Below are positions 39,901 through 46,237 of a DNA stretch of 64,000 bases, one piece after another. The stretch's first letter is position 1; each line of letters starts with the position of its first letter. The stretch is from assembly GCF_029853675.1 (NCBI RefSeq), contig NZ_CP122539.1, positions 1,233,001-1,297,000 on the forward strand. Reading direction: 5' to 3'. The DNA comes from Tenacibaculum tangerinum. Its GTDB lineage: Bacteria > Bacteroidota > Bacteroidia > Flavobacteriales > Flavobacteriaceae. The notes below the pieces were generated by a model. It was not told where the DNA came from. It saw nothing but the letters and a program-made list of their open reading frames with translations, and ran no database searches. The translations under genes and the position numbers were made by a program.

Positions 39901-42271
39901 TACCAATACCATTACAGGTATTCCCTTAGGCGATGATATTACCATTACCGCAAGCAATGGCGCTGGATGTGATACCACCATCAGTGTGACAGGTCCTGAT
40001 ACCTGTCCGACAGATTGTGTGCAACCTGACCTAAGCCTAGGACAAGCCGTATGTGACGGAGTGGGTGCAACAACCTATACCGTAAGCTATACCGAAAATA
40101 CAGGGGCTACCCTACTGGTGGTAGGCGGTACCGATAACAACAACGGAACCATTACTGGTAACATCGGTACCAATATGACCGTAACAGCTACCAATGGAAA
40201 CTGTGAACTCTCACTCGCAGTAACCAGTCCCGTAGCCTGTGACGATCCTTGTGAAAATACAGCCATTAGTATCGGAGGTACCTCGTGTGCTACCGATGGA
40301 AGTGCTACTTACGATCTTACCTTTACCGCTACTGCGGGTGCCACGGTAACTGCCTCGGTAGGAACCGTAGGTGCAGGCGTGGTAACCGACATTCCTAGTG
40401 GAACAGACGTAGTCTTAACAGTAAGCTTCCCAGGGTGTGCAGAAAATACCGTGGTGACTGTACCGAGTGCAGATTGTCCGCTATGTGATTTACCTGTACT
40501 GACTGTGGGCGAGATCACCTGTGATGCCACTACCTATACTGTGAATTACTTCTCAGATGGAGCTACCATTACCGCTTCGGGGGGTACGGTTGATGCCACT
40601 ACCAATACCATTACAGGTATTGCCTTAGGCGATGATATTACCATTACCGCAAGCAATGGCGCTGGATGTGATACCACCATCAGTGTGACAGGTCCTGATA
40701 CCTGTCCGACAGATTGTGTGCAACCAGACCTAAGCCTAGGACAAGCCGTATGTGACGGAGTGGGTGCAACAACCTATACCGTAAGCTATACCGAAAATAC
40801 AGGGGCTACCCTACTGGTGGTAGGCGGTACCGATAATAACAACGGAACCATTACTGGTACCATCGGTACCAATATGACCATAACAGCTACCAATGGAAAC
40901 TGTGAACTCTCACTCGCAGTAACCAGTCCCGTAGCCTGTGACGATCCTTGTGAAAATACAGCCATTAGTATCGGAGGTACCTCGTGTGCTACCGATGGAA
41001 GCGCTACTTACGATGTTACCTTTACCGCTACTGCGGGTGCCACGGTAACTGCCTCGGTAGGAACCGTAGGTGCAGGCGTGGTAACCGGCATTCCTAGTGG
41101 AACCGAAGTCGTACTTACCGTAAGCTTCCCAGGGTGTGCAGAGAATACCGTGGTGACCGTACCGAGTAAAAATTGTAAACGACCTAGCATTAGTTTATTA
41201 AAAACTGCAACGTTCAATGATGAAAATGGTGATGGCATTGCACAGTCTGGTGAAACAATTACTTATAGTTTTGAAGTTATTAATACTGGAAATGTGGCTT
41301 TGAATAACATCAGTATCAACGACGATTTATTAGGCGGAATAGTGTGTACCATACCTACCTTAAACATAGGAGAAGTTAATACCAGTTGCTCGGCAACCTA
41401 CAGTATTACCCAAATTGATGTAGATACTGGAAGTGTTACCAATGCCGCTGTGGTTACGGCTACTGATTCTGATAACAATACCATTAGTGATAATTCTGAT
41501 GACCCTAATAACCCTACTGATGATGACCCTGATGCTGATGGTGATCCCGATGACCCAACGGTGTCAACTTTACAACAACAGCCTGCAATAGAGGTTACTA
41601 AAACCATGGAGGTATCGGGTGTAAATGTTGGAGACCTAATTACCTATACAATTAGCGTGGAGAATACAGGAAATATGACACTTGATAATTTGAGCTTAGA
41701 AGACACCTTAACAAACGGATTTGGTGATGTAATCAGCTTAACTACCGAGCCTACATTTGTATATGCTACTCTTGGTAGTCCTGAAGGAACTTTACTACCT
41801 AAAGAAATTGCTGAGTACACCGCTACCTTTGTAATTACACAACAGGCGCTGAATTCTTCTACAGTGTCTAATACTGTGCTTGTTACTGCAGATGCCAATA
41901 ACGGAGAAATAGTCGAAGACGTCAGCGACGACGGAGACGATTTTGATGGAAACACTGTCGATGACCCTACCGAAATAACATTGGGATGTCTTGAGATCTT
42001 TAATGAGTTTACTCCTAATGGAGATGGTATTGACGAAACATTTGTGATTAATTGTATCGAACAATACCCAAACAACACGCTAGAAGTATATAACAGATGG
42101 GGGAACCTCGTATTTAAAACCAAAGGATATAGAAATGATTGGAATGGGTTCGCTAATGTAAAAGCTGTTTTGAATACTGGAAGTGATTTACCTGTGGGTA
42201 CGTACTACTATGTACTTGATTTAGGAGATAACTCTAAACCAAGAGTGGGATGGTTATACATACATCGATAA
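24971..42271 (+). CDS. Giant secreted T9SS type B surface protein (DUF4347, TSP3, 15 x 233-aa repeats)
   Basis: This 5766-residue protein is built in blocks. A Sec signal ends HAAAF (about 30). A DUF4347 domain (about 40-165) keeps SHGRSG and YGCEFAKG. Eight thrombospondin-type-3 calcium blocks (DLDSDNDG type) alternate with Ig-like and lectin-like beta domains (about 165-1690). Further beta domains precede fifteen near-identical 233-residue repeats (about 1915-5400, twelve Cys each). Two DUF11-like domains (about 5405-5665) follow, then a gliding-motility-associated C-terminal domain (about 5674-5766; FTPNGDGIDE, VYNRWGNLVF, LPVGTYYYVLDL). The protein should be exported by T9SS using the PorP/SprF protein encoded next and act as an adhesin or motility fibre. 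The repeat DNA is visibly richer in G+C than the flanks. Confidence 0.97.
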   Translation: MENNYTFSIRIFKIAFLYALLLSLSLHAAAFTSNEPSTSIYVDDALPEAKTLISAPDHTDTTTTHLFSHGRSGALFIEGQWRNPEEIVRWIRKTQLIKGSRHLNIYGCEFAKGEKGAAAVAYLENNLNITISASINITGKDGDWILEAGNTYNKPLNINYSFNLQDTDTDAIVDNLDLDDDNDGITDSSERTNTSTSLLSYNHNDNNAANHTAPSIMNSSIIASAEYYTTGPGITGTRIAKRASISNINATSLTQARNLGEYIQMRFTTQGSPAYIGSFLYQFGMRSGNSAYRIGVDISDNNFVTYTNIAANVSVGTTGTTQVYYNYNREYFLRPNTTYTIRFYFFSSSSGTAYFDDHRFAAYDAKDTDGDTLPDHLDLDSDNDGCFDVAESGGLDGNNDGILDNGSTTPPAVVVDGNGQVTNGTGGYNGLATNQPEYNATALSTTATPQDQTVTNAAPASFSVTTSAATATSYTTGTPVYGTPGNADAGITYQWYLGDPNASGTPLSDTGVYSGTNSATLTISNTSSLYDNAYYVVLTHTNNVCIEETYSALLLANPCDPLASGNTDTDDDGVADICDLDDDNDGILDVNESCIIAPSSTAEESFEDGTNIPNGSTPNQNWSSNFNFVANGSDVDFQTRSPDYVRDVEGSNHYDPPPNGSFSFGALLCDNDNATTSGGDGLGFIISQASIISDGIAVGSQFNFSFEYAPGHHYTPQGFDWEADVDTRIAVWYLNVAPGSVTAFTDLPVTPTENVLPGDFVSAGLLNGYKIMSPNSWNTFTGSLNWTGGDIIFAVQVLKGATTADLKEIAFVDNFIFQVDGSSACSDSDLDGTPDYLDLDSDNDGCFDVVESGGLDGNNDGILDDGSTTPPAVVVDGNGQVTNGTGGYDGLATNQPEYNATALSTTATPQDQTVTNAAPASFSVTTSASTATSYTAGTPVYGTPGNADAGITYQWYLGDPNASGIPLSDTGVYSGTSTATLAISDTSSLYGNAYYVVIGHTDNVCIEETYSAFLLADPCDPIASGNTDTDDDGVADICDLDDDNDGILDVNEYGDLIELTPANLGLGLDEVNATVTNVDISNLLGLPAGTILVSGTGIHTGGAAAPTNFWSGSGRPVTNIQITTLPGYGVYTQFIIDGALDPFDVEELISNDGVSYTRFAGEVTPPANVLYFDYGVENTSGVTYEPFVLDNVGFKSNAPVSNFSFYNLKANPQISNFKIYIVPPLDTDDDGLPNHLDLDSDNDGCFDVVESGGLDGNNDGILDDGSNTPPAVVVDGNGQVTNGTGGYDGATGNEYSAIALNTTATPQDQTVTNAAPASFSVTTSASTATSYTAGTPVYGTPGNADAGITYQWYLGDPNTSGTPLSDTGVYSGTSTATLTISDTSVLYGNAYYVVIGHTNYVCTETYSAVLLADSCDPIASGNTDTDNDGVADICDLDDDNDGILDVNEQSTCANPTIDLVGLVDDFGTGTTRTETQYISSTYTFEPSGQVNDGEYIVINNTGFIGAWGTWQLPNIIEDHTPGDTNGKMLLVNAAVAPGEFYRRNLTGFLPNSTMELRFWARDICPSCPTRPNITYSIRDMSDNILATANTGDFTSSQWEEFVLTANSGANNQLQFVLINNQNNSSGNDLVIDDISFSNKVCDTDQDGIPDHLDEDSDNDGCPDVVESGGLDTNNDGVLDGTGFASSGTVEGGTGGYNGANGTETVSDVISNVAIAPSPAAVCLGSDITLTATPTGLRVTDFGPTGATTDDTTIPIPAGDYVYRWYDTTAPATTLSTASTLDLTNVTTNGTYAVEVSTNNNTFSADNTGCGLEQTITVTVNPLPTAPTINPVNATICAGDDAVFTVSGDSGAVVSYDGAATGTVTLGAGGTATITVPSVSSETTINVTDSTNPTTGCIIPLTGVSATVSVVYKPILTVGDMTCDATTYTVNYISDGATITASGGTVDPITNTITGIALGDDITITASNGAGCDTTISVTGPDTCPTDCVQPDLSLGQAVCDGVGATTYTVSYTENTGATLLVVGGTDNNNGTITGNIGTNMTVTATNGNCELSLAVTSPVACDDPCENTAISIGGTSCATDGSATYDVTFTATAGATVTASVGTVGAGVVTDIPSGTEVVLTVSFPGCAENTVVTVPSADCPLCDLPVLTVGEITCDATTYTVNYISDGATITASGGTVDATTNTITGIALGDDITITASNGAGCDTTISVTGPDTCPTDCVQPDLSLGQAVCDGVGATTYTVSYTENTGATLLVVGGTDNNNGTITGNIGTNMTVTATNGNCELSLAVTSPVACDDPCENTAISIGGTSCATDGSATYDVTFTATAGATVTASVGTVGAGVVTDIPSGTEVVLTVSFPGCAENTVVTVPSADCPLCDLPVLTVGEITCDATTYSITYFSDGATITASGGTVDPTTNTITGIALGDDITITASNGAGCDTTISVTGPDTCPTDCVQPDLSLGQAVCDGVGATTYTVSYTENTGATLLVVGGTDNNNGTITGNIGTNMTVTATNGNCELSLAVTSPVACDDPCENTAISIGGTSCATDGSATYDVTFTATAGATVTASVGTVGAGVVTDIPSGTEVVLTVSFPGCAENTVVTVPSADCPLCDLPVLTAGEITCDATTYTVNYFSDGATITASGGTVDPTTNTITGIALGDDITITASNGAGCDTTISVTGPDTCPTDCVQPDLSLGQAVCDGVGATTYTVSYTENTGATLLVVGGTDNNNGTITGNIGTNMTVTATNGNCELSLAVTSPVACDDPCENTAISIGGTSCATDGSATYDVTFTATAGATVTASVGTVGAGVVTDIPSGTEVVLTVSFPGCAENTVVTVPSADCPLCDLPVLTVGEITCDATTYTVNYFSDGATITASGGTVDATTNTITGIALGDDITITASNGVGCDTTISVTGPDTCPTDCVQPDLSLGQAVCDGVGATTYTVSYTENTGATLLVVGGTDNNNGTITGNIGTNMTVTATNGNCELSLAVTSPVACDDPCENTAISIGGTSCATDGSATYDLTFTATAGATVTASVGTVGAGVVTDIPSGTEVVLTVSFPGCAENTVVTVPSADCPLCDLPVLTVGEITCDATTYTVNYFSDGATITASGGTVDATTNTITGIALGDDITITASNVAGCDTTISVTGPDTCPTDCVQPDLSLGQAVCDGVGATTYTVSYTENTGATLLVVGGTDNNNGTITGNIGTNMTVTATNGNCELSLAVTSPVACDDPCENTAISIGGTSCATDGSATYDVTFTATAGATVTASVGTVGAGVVTDIPSGTEVVLTVSFPGCAENTVVTVPSADCPLCDLPVLTVGEITCDATTYTVNYFSDGATITASGGTVDATTNTITGIALGDDITITASNGAGCDTTISVTGPDTCPTDCVQPDLSLGQAVCDGVGATTYTVSYTENTGATLLVVGGTDNNNGTITGNIGTNMTVTATNGNCELSLAVTSPVACDDPCENTAISIGGTSCATDGSATYDVTFTATAGATVTASVGTVGAGVVTDIPSGTEVVLTVSFPGCAENTVVTVPSADCPLCDLPVLTVGEITCDATTYTVNYFSDGATITASGGTVDATTNTITGIALGDDITITASNVAGCDTTISVTGPDTCPTDCVQPDLSLGQAVCDGVGATTYTVSYTENTGATLLVVGGTDNNNGTITGNIGTNMTVTATNGNCELSLAVTSPVACDDPCENTAISIGGTSCATDGSATYDVTFTATAGATVTASVGTVGAGVVTDIPSGTEVVLTVSFPGCAENTVVTVPSADCPLCDLPVLTVGEITCDATTYTVNYFSDGATITASGGTVDATTNTITGIALGDDITITASNGAGCDTTISVTGPDTCPTDCVQPDLSLGQAVCDGVGATTYTVSYTENTGATLLVVGGTDNNNGTITGNIGTNMTVTATNGNCEISLAVTSPVACDDPCENTAISIGGTSCATDGSATYDVTFTATAGATVTASVGTVGAGVVTDIPSGTEVVLTVSFPGCAENTVVTVPSADCPLCDLPVLTVGEITCDATTYTVNYFSDGATITASGGTVDATTNTITGIALGDDITITASNVAGCDTTISVTGPDTCPTDCVQPDLSLGQAVCDGVGATTYTVSYTENTGATLLVVGGTDNNNGTITGTIGTNMTVTATNGNCELSLAVTSPVACDDPCENTAISIGGTSCATDGSATYDVTFTATAGATVTASVGTVGAGVVTDIPSGTEVVLTVSFPGCAENTVVTVPSADCPLCDLPVLTVGEITCDATTYTVNYFSDGATITASGGTVDATTNTITGIALGDDITITASNGAGCDTTISVTGPDTCPTDCVQPDLSLGQAVCDGVGATTYTVSYTENTGATLLVVGGTDNNNGTITGNIGTNMTVTATNGNCELSLAVTSPVACDDPCENTAISIGGTSCATDGSATYDVTFTATAGATVTASVGTVGAGVVTDIPSGTEVVLTVSFPGCAENTVVTVPSADCPLCDLPVLTVGEITCDATTYSVNYISDGATITASGGTVDATTNTITGIALGDDITITASNGAGCDTTISVTGPDTCPTDCVQPDLSLGQAVCDGVGATTYTVSYTENTGATLLVVGGTDNNNGTITGNIGTNMTVTATNGNCELSLAVTSPVACDDPCENTAISIGGTSCATDGSATYDVTFTATAGATVTASVGTVGAGVVTDIPSGTEVVLTVSFPGCAENTVVTVPSADCPLCDLPVLTVGEITCDATTYTVNYFSDGATITASGGTVDATTNTITGIALGDDITITASNGAGCDTTISVTGPDTCPTDCVQPDLSLGQAVCDGVGATTYTVSYTENTGATLLVVGGTDNNNGTITGNIGTNMTVTATNGNCELSLAVTSPVACDDPCENTAISIGGTSCATDGSATYDLTFTATAGATVTASVGTVSAGVVTDIPSGTDVVLTVSFPGCAENTVVTVPSADCPLCDLPVLTVGEITCDATTYTVNYFSDGATITASGGTVDATTNTITGIPLGDDITITASNGAGCDTTISVTGPDTCPTDCVQPDLSLGQAVCDGVGATTYTVSYTENTGATLLVVGGTDNNNGTITGNIGTNMTVTATNGNCELSLAVTSPVACDDPCENTAISIGGTSCATDGSATYDLTFTATAGATVTASVGTVGAGVVTDIPSGTDVVLTVSFPGCAENTVVTVPSADCPLCDLPVLTVGEITCDATTYTVNYFSDGATITASGGTVDATTNTITGIALGDDITITASNGAGCDTTISVTGPDTCPTDCVQPDLSLGQAVCDGVGATTYTVSYTENTGATLLVVGGTDNNNGTITGTIGTNMTITATNGNCELSLAVTSPVACDDPCENTAISIGGTSCATDGSATYDVTFTATAGATVTASVGTVGAGVVTGIPSGTEVVLTVSFPGCAENTVVTVPSKNCKRPSISLLKTATFNDENGDGIAQSGETITYSFEVINTGNVALNNISINDDLLGGIVCTIPTLNIGEVNTSCSATYSITQIDVDTGSVTNAAVVTATDSDNNTISDNSDDPNNPTDDDPDADGDPDDPTVSTLQQQPAIEVTKTMEVSGVNVGDLITYTISVENTGNMTLDNLSLEDTLTNGFGDVISLTTEPTFVYATLGSPEGTLLPKEIAEYTATFVITQQALNSSTVSNTVLVTADANNGEIVEDVSDDGDDFDGNTVDDPTEITLGCLEIFNEFTPNGDGIDETFVINCIEQYPNNTLEVYNRWGNLVFKTKGYRNDWNGFANVKAVLNTGSDLPVGTYYYVLDLGDNSKPRVGWLYIHR
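30713..41170 (+). repeat. Tandem array of fifteen 699-bp units in giant gene 1
   Basis: Each unit starts at the codon for Leu in LTVGEITC, repeats every 699 bases exactly (30713, 31412 and so on), and differs from its neighbours by only a few bases. The last unit ends in PSKNCKRP instead of PSADCPLC. Units 5-10 alternate two variants (SNGxGC with GAAGTCGTACTTACC codons, then SNVAGC with GAGGTAGTCTTAACA codons), a higher-order 1398-bp repeat. Confidence 0.97.
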
Positions 42272-42300
42272 TTGAATAATACGTGATAAAAATTATTAAA

Positions 42301-43182
42301 ATGAGCATAAAAAAATCATCTCTATTAAACATCGTATTCTTAATGCTTTGCGCATTAACAATAAATTTTAGTTATGCACAGCAAGACCCTCAATACACTC
42401 ATTATATGTATAATACATTGAGTATTAACCCTGCTTATGCCGGACAAAGAAATAATTTAAGTATTGTAGCTTTGCACCGTACACAGTGGGTGGGTATTGA
42501 AGGGTCTCCACAAACCCAATCGTTAGGTATTCATTCTCCTTTGAGAAATCAGCAGCTCGCTATTGGATTCAACGCAGTTATGGATGCTTTAGGACCCGCT
42601 AATGAATCTTTTGTGGATGCTAATTTCTCCTATTCCATACTTATAAATGAGCACAACACCGAACTCTCTTTTGGTATGAAAGCAGGATGGCATATAATAA
42701 CAACCGATTGGAGCAAAGGACAGTTTCAAACTCTATCCAACCCCCTATTTCAAGAAAATGTGAATCTTAGTTCCTTTGTCATAGGAGCAGGTTTGTATTT
42801 AAGTAATGATAATTGGTACTTGGGGGTTTCTATACCTAATTTCCTAACTACAAAACATTATGATGACTTTCAAGAGTCTTTGGCTACCGAAAGACTGCAT
42901 TATTTTTTAATTGGAGGATATGTATTCAACTTAAGCAGTACTGTGAAGTTTAAACCCGCTTTTTTAGTAAAAGCAACTTCTGGGTCTCCTGTAATTGCTG
43001 ATGTTTCTGCTAATGCTTTATTCAATGATAAGTTTACCCTTGGATTGGCGTGGAGATGGAACGACTCTTTTGCTGGCTTGGCTGGATTCCAGATTAATAA
43101 AAATCTGTACATAGGGTATGGGTACGATTTGACTACCACTAATTTGAATAACTACAATACCGGACACACGAAGTGTTATTAA
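42301..43182 (+). CDS. PorP/SprF family T9SS outer membrane protein
   Basis: The 293-residue protein has a signal peptide ending SYAQQ and the family opening QDPQYTHYMYNTLSINPAYAG, then alternating beta-strand sequence as expected of a 14-stranded barrel. PorP/SprF proteins work with T9SS, and in F. johnsoniae SprF is needed for surface delivery of the giant adhesin SprB, encoded just upstream. The same order is seen here, so this is probably the dedicated partner of giant protein 1. The ATG at 42301 fits the signal peptide best. A GTG at 42283 is also in frame. Confidence 0.93.
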   Translation: MSIKKSSLLNIVFLMLCALTINFSYAQQDPQYTHYMYNTLSINPAYAGQRNNLSIVALHRTQWVGIEGSPQTQSLGIHSPLRNQQLAIGFNAVMDALGPANESFVDANFSYSILINEHNTELSFGMKAGWHIITTDWSKGQFQTLSNPLFQENVNLSSFVIGAGLYLSNDNWYLGVSIPNFLTTKHYDDFQESLATERLHYFLIGGYVFNLSSTVKFKPAFLVKATSGSPVIADVSANALFNDKFTLGLAWRWNDSFAGLAGFQINKNLYIGYGYDLTTTNLNNYNTGHTKCY

Positions 43183-43243
43183 GATATGAAATCATTAAGC
43201 AAGGAAGACAAGTTTCTCCTAGATTCTTTTAAAATAAACAAGT

Positions 43244-45225
43244 ATGAATACTCAAAAAAATAAACGGCTACTACATGTCACTCTTCTTATCATTATTTGT
43301 CTATTTCCTACATGGTTAGTGGCTCAAAGAGCAAAAATAAAGCAGGCAAATAAAGAATATAAAGATTTTGCATACGTAAGAACAAGTGAAATTTTACTTG
43401 AAGTCGTAGAAAAAGGATACAAATCGGTCGATGTACTAAAAAAATTAGGCGATTCTTTTTACTTCAATAGCGACATGGAACAAGCCGCTAAATGGTATGG
43501 AGAACTCTTTACATTAGACAAAGAAAAAATAGATACTGAATATTATTTTAGGTATGCGCAAGCCCTGAAGTCTATACAAAACTATCAAGAATCTGATCGA
43601 TGGATGGAAAAATTTGCCGAACTAAACAGTAGTGATTTGAGAGCCAAAGCTTTTTTAACAAATCAAGATTATTTATCAAATATTAAAAATGCTAGCAAAG
43701 ACTTTGAACTGGAAAACTTAAAAATAAACACCGAATTATCAGACTTTGGAACCTTTATTTTTGACAATAAATTGTATTTCTCTTCTTCAAAAGGAAATGG
43801 TAAAAAATACAAATGGAACGAACTACCCTATTTCAACCTATACACCGCTGAAAAAACAACAGAAGGATACCAACAGGTAAAAGAACTAGAAGGTGTTAAC
43901 ACAAAATATCATGAATCTAGCGTAGCCATTACTCCTGATGGGAAAACTATGTATTTTACCCGAAGTAATTATTACAAAGGAAAATACAAAGAAGATAAAA
44001 AAGGAACCAATCATTTAAAACTTTTTAGAGCCTCCTTAAATGAAAACGGAAAGTGGGGTAATATACAATCGGTTCGATTCAATAGCAACAGCTATAGTGT
44101 AGCGCATCCAACCATTAATGCCAAAGGAACCAAACTCTATTTTTCATCTGATATGGACGGAACTGTAGGACAGTCTGATGTGTTTGTAGCAGAAATAAAC
44201 CCAGATGGTTCTTTAGGAGATCCCGTTAATCTCGGAAAACAAATCAATACCGAAGTCCGAGAATCTTTCCCTTTTATAAATACAAAAGGAGATTTATTTT
44301 ACGCTTCCAATGGTTTTAACGGTTTAGGAGGCTTAGACGTTTATGTCGTTAGAGGATTTGAATCTAAAAGAGAAAAAAACAACCCTACTTAGTAGAAAAT
44401 CTAGCCAAACCGATCAACAGTCCTATGGATGATTTTGCTTATTTTGAAGACTCAGAAAGTAAGGTGGGCTATCTAACTTCTAATCGTGAGGGAGGAAAAG
44501 GATACGACGACATTTATCAATTTTATATTCAAAAATGCAAACAAATACTTGCAGGTACTGTGTACGATGTAGATACTAAAAATCCTATTTCTCAAGCAAA
44601 AGTAACCTTGCTAACCGAAGACAATAACGTGATAAAACAAGTGGTGTCAGACTCTAAAGGTGGCTATACCTTTGATGACTTGAATTGCGAACAACAGTAT
44701 TTAGTAAGGGCGTCGAAAGAAGAATATGCTACCCAAGAAAAAAGAATCAAAACAGGCTCTTCAAACAAGAAAAATATCATAGATCTTGAATTGAAACGCG
44801 ATCAAATAATCCTCAATCCTTGTGATGACTTAGCCAAATTATTAGACATCCCTATCATTCATTTTGACTTTGATAAATATAACATAAGACCCGATGCGCA
44901 ATTAGAACTCCAAAAAGTCTTAGCGGTTCTGAATAAATATCCTAGTATGGAAATTGATATTAGAAGTCATACCGATTGTAGAGGTTCTGATACCTATAAC
45001 GAAGTCTTGTCCGAAAACAGAGCACAATCGACCAAAAAATACCTGATTGATAATGGAATCGATCCTAAAAGGCTTACCGCCAAAGGATATGGTGAATACC
45101 GACTGCTCAACAACTGCGATTGTAAAAATGAAAATGACAATTGCTCTAAAGAACAACACCAAGCGAACAGAAGAAGCGAGTTTATCGTAACCAGCTTTAA
45201 AGGAAATAAATGCGATTATAAATAA
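43244..45225 (+). CDS. TPR-PD40-OmpA family envelope protein, split by a -1 frameshift
   Basis: Frame 1 (43244-44392, 382 residues) has a signal ending WLVAQ, TPR-like helices (about 40-140) and PD40/beta-propeller repeats (TPDGKTMYFTRSNYY, AKGTKLYFSSDMDG). It stops after KREKNNPT. The continuation lies in the -1 frame (LVENLAKPINSP then MDDFAYFEDSES), running through a CarboxypepD_reg/CNA-like domain and an OmpA peptidoglycan-binding domain (IHFDFDKYNIRPDA, IRSHTDCRGSDTYN, NRRSEFIV) to 45225. Joined, it is the usual partner of SprF-type operons and would anchor the secretion or adhesion machinery to peptidoglycan. It follows the PorP/SprF gene by 61 bases. The break is exactly at A-AAA-AAC (44374-44380). 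Confidence 0.88.
44374..44380 (+). promoter_or_regulatory. Slippery heptamer A-AAA-AAC at the OmpA frameshift
   Basis: In the upstream frame the codons are GAA AAA AAC, so the last A plus AAAAAC form the X-XXY-YYZ signal in the right phase. A -1 shift there continues into the long downstream frame. Whether it is programmed, a transcriptional slip or a sequencing or mutational loss of one A cannot be told here. Confidence 0.55.
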
Positions 45226-45334
45226 GATTATAATAAACAGATACCGCTCACGACAGTGAATTGTATACAAAAAATTCTGTAAGCAATTATGTAGCGTTGA
45301 ACAAATACGCATGAACCTTTTAACTTTTTCTCAG

Positions 45335-45398
45335 GGAAATCCTATTTCTAAAATGATTCTAACTATTGTTGAATTGTGAAATAGGATTTCCTTTTTTT
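45335..45398 (+). terminator. Strong terminator of the giant gene 1 operon
   Basis: GGAAATCCTATTTC (45335-45348) pairs perfectly with GAAATAGGATTTCC (45378-45391) across a 29-base loop and is followed by seven T residues. Confidence 0.88.
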
Positions 45399-45404
45399 GG
45401 GTGC

Positions 45405-45435
45405 TTGACAAAATATTCGGTTTTACCTATTTTTG
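45405..45435 (+). promoter_or_regulatory. Promoter for the DUF6438 lipoprotein gene
   Basis: TTG at 45405-45407, a 20-base spacer and TATTTTTG at 45428-45435 fit the Bacteroidetes consensus. Confidence 0.72.
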
Positions 45436-45495
45436 AAGATAAATAATAGCGTATTTTTATAGTCTAAAAATACTTTCACTCATAAATCATTATTC

Positions 45496-46236
45496 ATGAA
45501 GTACCTATTTTACGCTTTTTTAGCCTTACTTTCAATGTGCAATACGCCAAAAAGTTCTGAAAATGAATCGGCAGAACCTCCTCTAAAAGAAATTACCCCT
45601 GAAAAAGTTGTAATGCCTGCGACTACTGAAAATGAATTAATCGTTGTTCTTAAAAATACCGACAACATTAACGAAGTAAAGGAACTAATTAGAAATAGTG
45701 GCTTAACATGGAATAACACTCCTTATAATACGGAAGCAACCACGATAGGAATTATTAAGGTTCCTGACGGAAAACGGGATTTTTGGAAGAACAAATTACA
45801 AGAAAGTAACGAGTTTAGATTCATAGAAAAAAACACCGAAGAGAAACTAACTGATCTTATTTCCGAAGAAAAAAATAACCTTTTAAGAATAACCAAAACT
45901 CCGTGTTTCGGTGATTGCCCAGTATACACAGTTGCCATCGATAAAGAGGGAAATGTAGTTTACAACGGTATTCAATACGTACTTGTGCAAGGAGCTCAAG
46001 AATTTAAACTCTCTAAAGAACAGCTTCAAGAGTTGAATGATAAACTTCTTAAAAAAGAGTTTTCTAGCTTTAAAAAAGTATACGATAATCCTGAGGTGCT
46101 AGATTTAGGGAGCACTTATATTGTATATGACGGCAAGCAAGTTACCGTTCGTTTATGGAAAGATATTCCAAAGGAACTTATTGACATACACGAATATGTA
46201 GACGGTATTTTGTATGACAAAAAATTCTTTGAGTAA
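45496..46236 (+). CDS. DUF6438 domain lipoprotein-like protein
   Basis: The 246-residue protein starts with a short signal (YLFYAFLALLSMC) whose Cys could be lipidated. The second half (about 130-246) has LLRITKTPCFGDCPVYTVAIDKEG and YNGIQYV, the look of DUF6438, a domain of unknown function frequent in Bacteroidetes envelope proteins. The first half (NELIVVLKNTDNINEVKELI) is not recognised. It is followed one base after its stop by the start of the alpha/beta hydrolase gene. Confidence 0.78.
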   Translation: MKYLFYAFLALLSMCNTPKSSENESAEPPLKEITPEKVVMPATTENELIVVLKNTDNINEVKELIRNSGLTWNNTPYNTEATTIGIIKVPDGKRDFWKNKLQESNEFRFIEKNTEEKLTDLISEEKNNLLRITKTPCFGDCPVYTVAIDKEGNVVYNGIQYVLVQGAQEFKLSKEQLQELNDKLLKKEFSSFKKVYDNPEVLDLGSTYIVYDGKQVTVRLWKDIPKELIDIHEYVDGILYDKKFFE

Positions 46237-46237
46237 A

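Noticed and set aside
30713-41170. CRISPR or satellite DNA as explanation for the repeats
   Set aside because: Units are 699 bases without unique spacers, stay in frame throughout, and vary as protein-coding sequence does.
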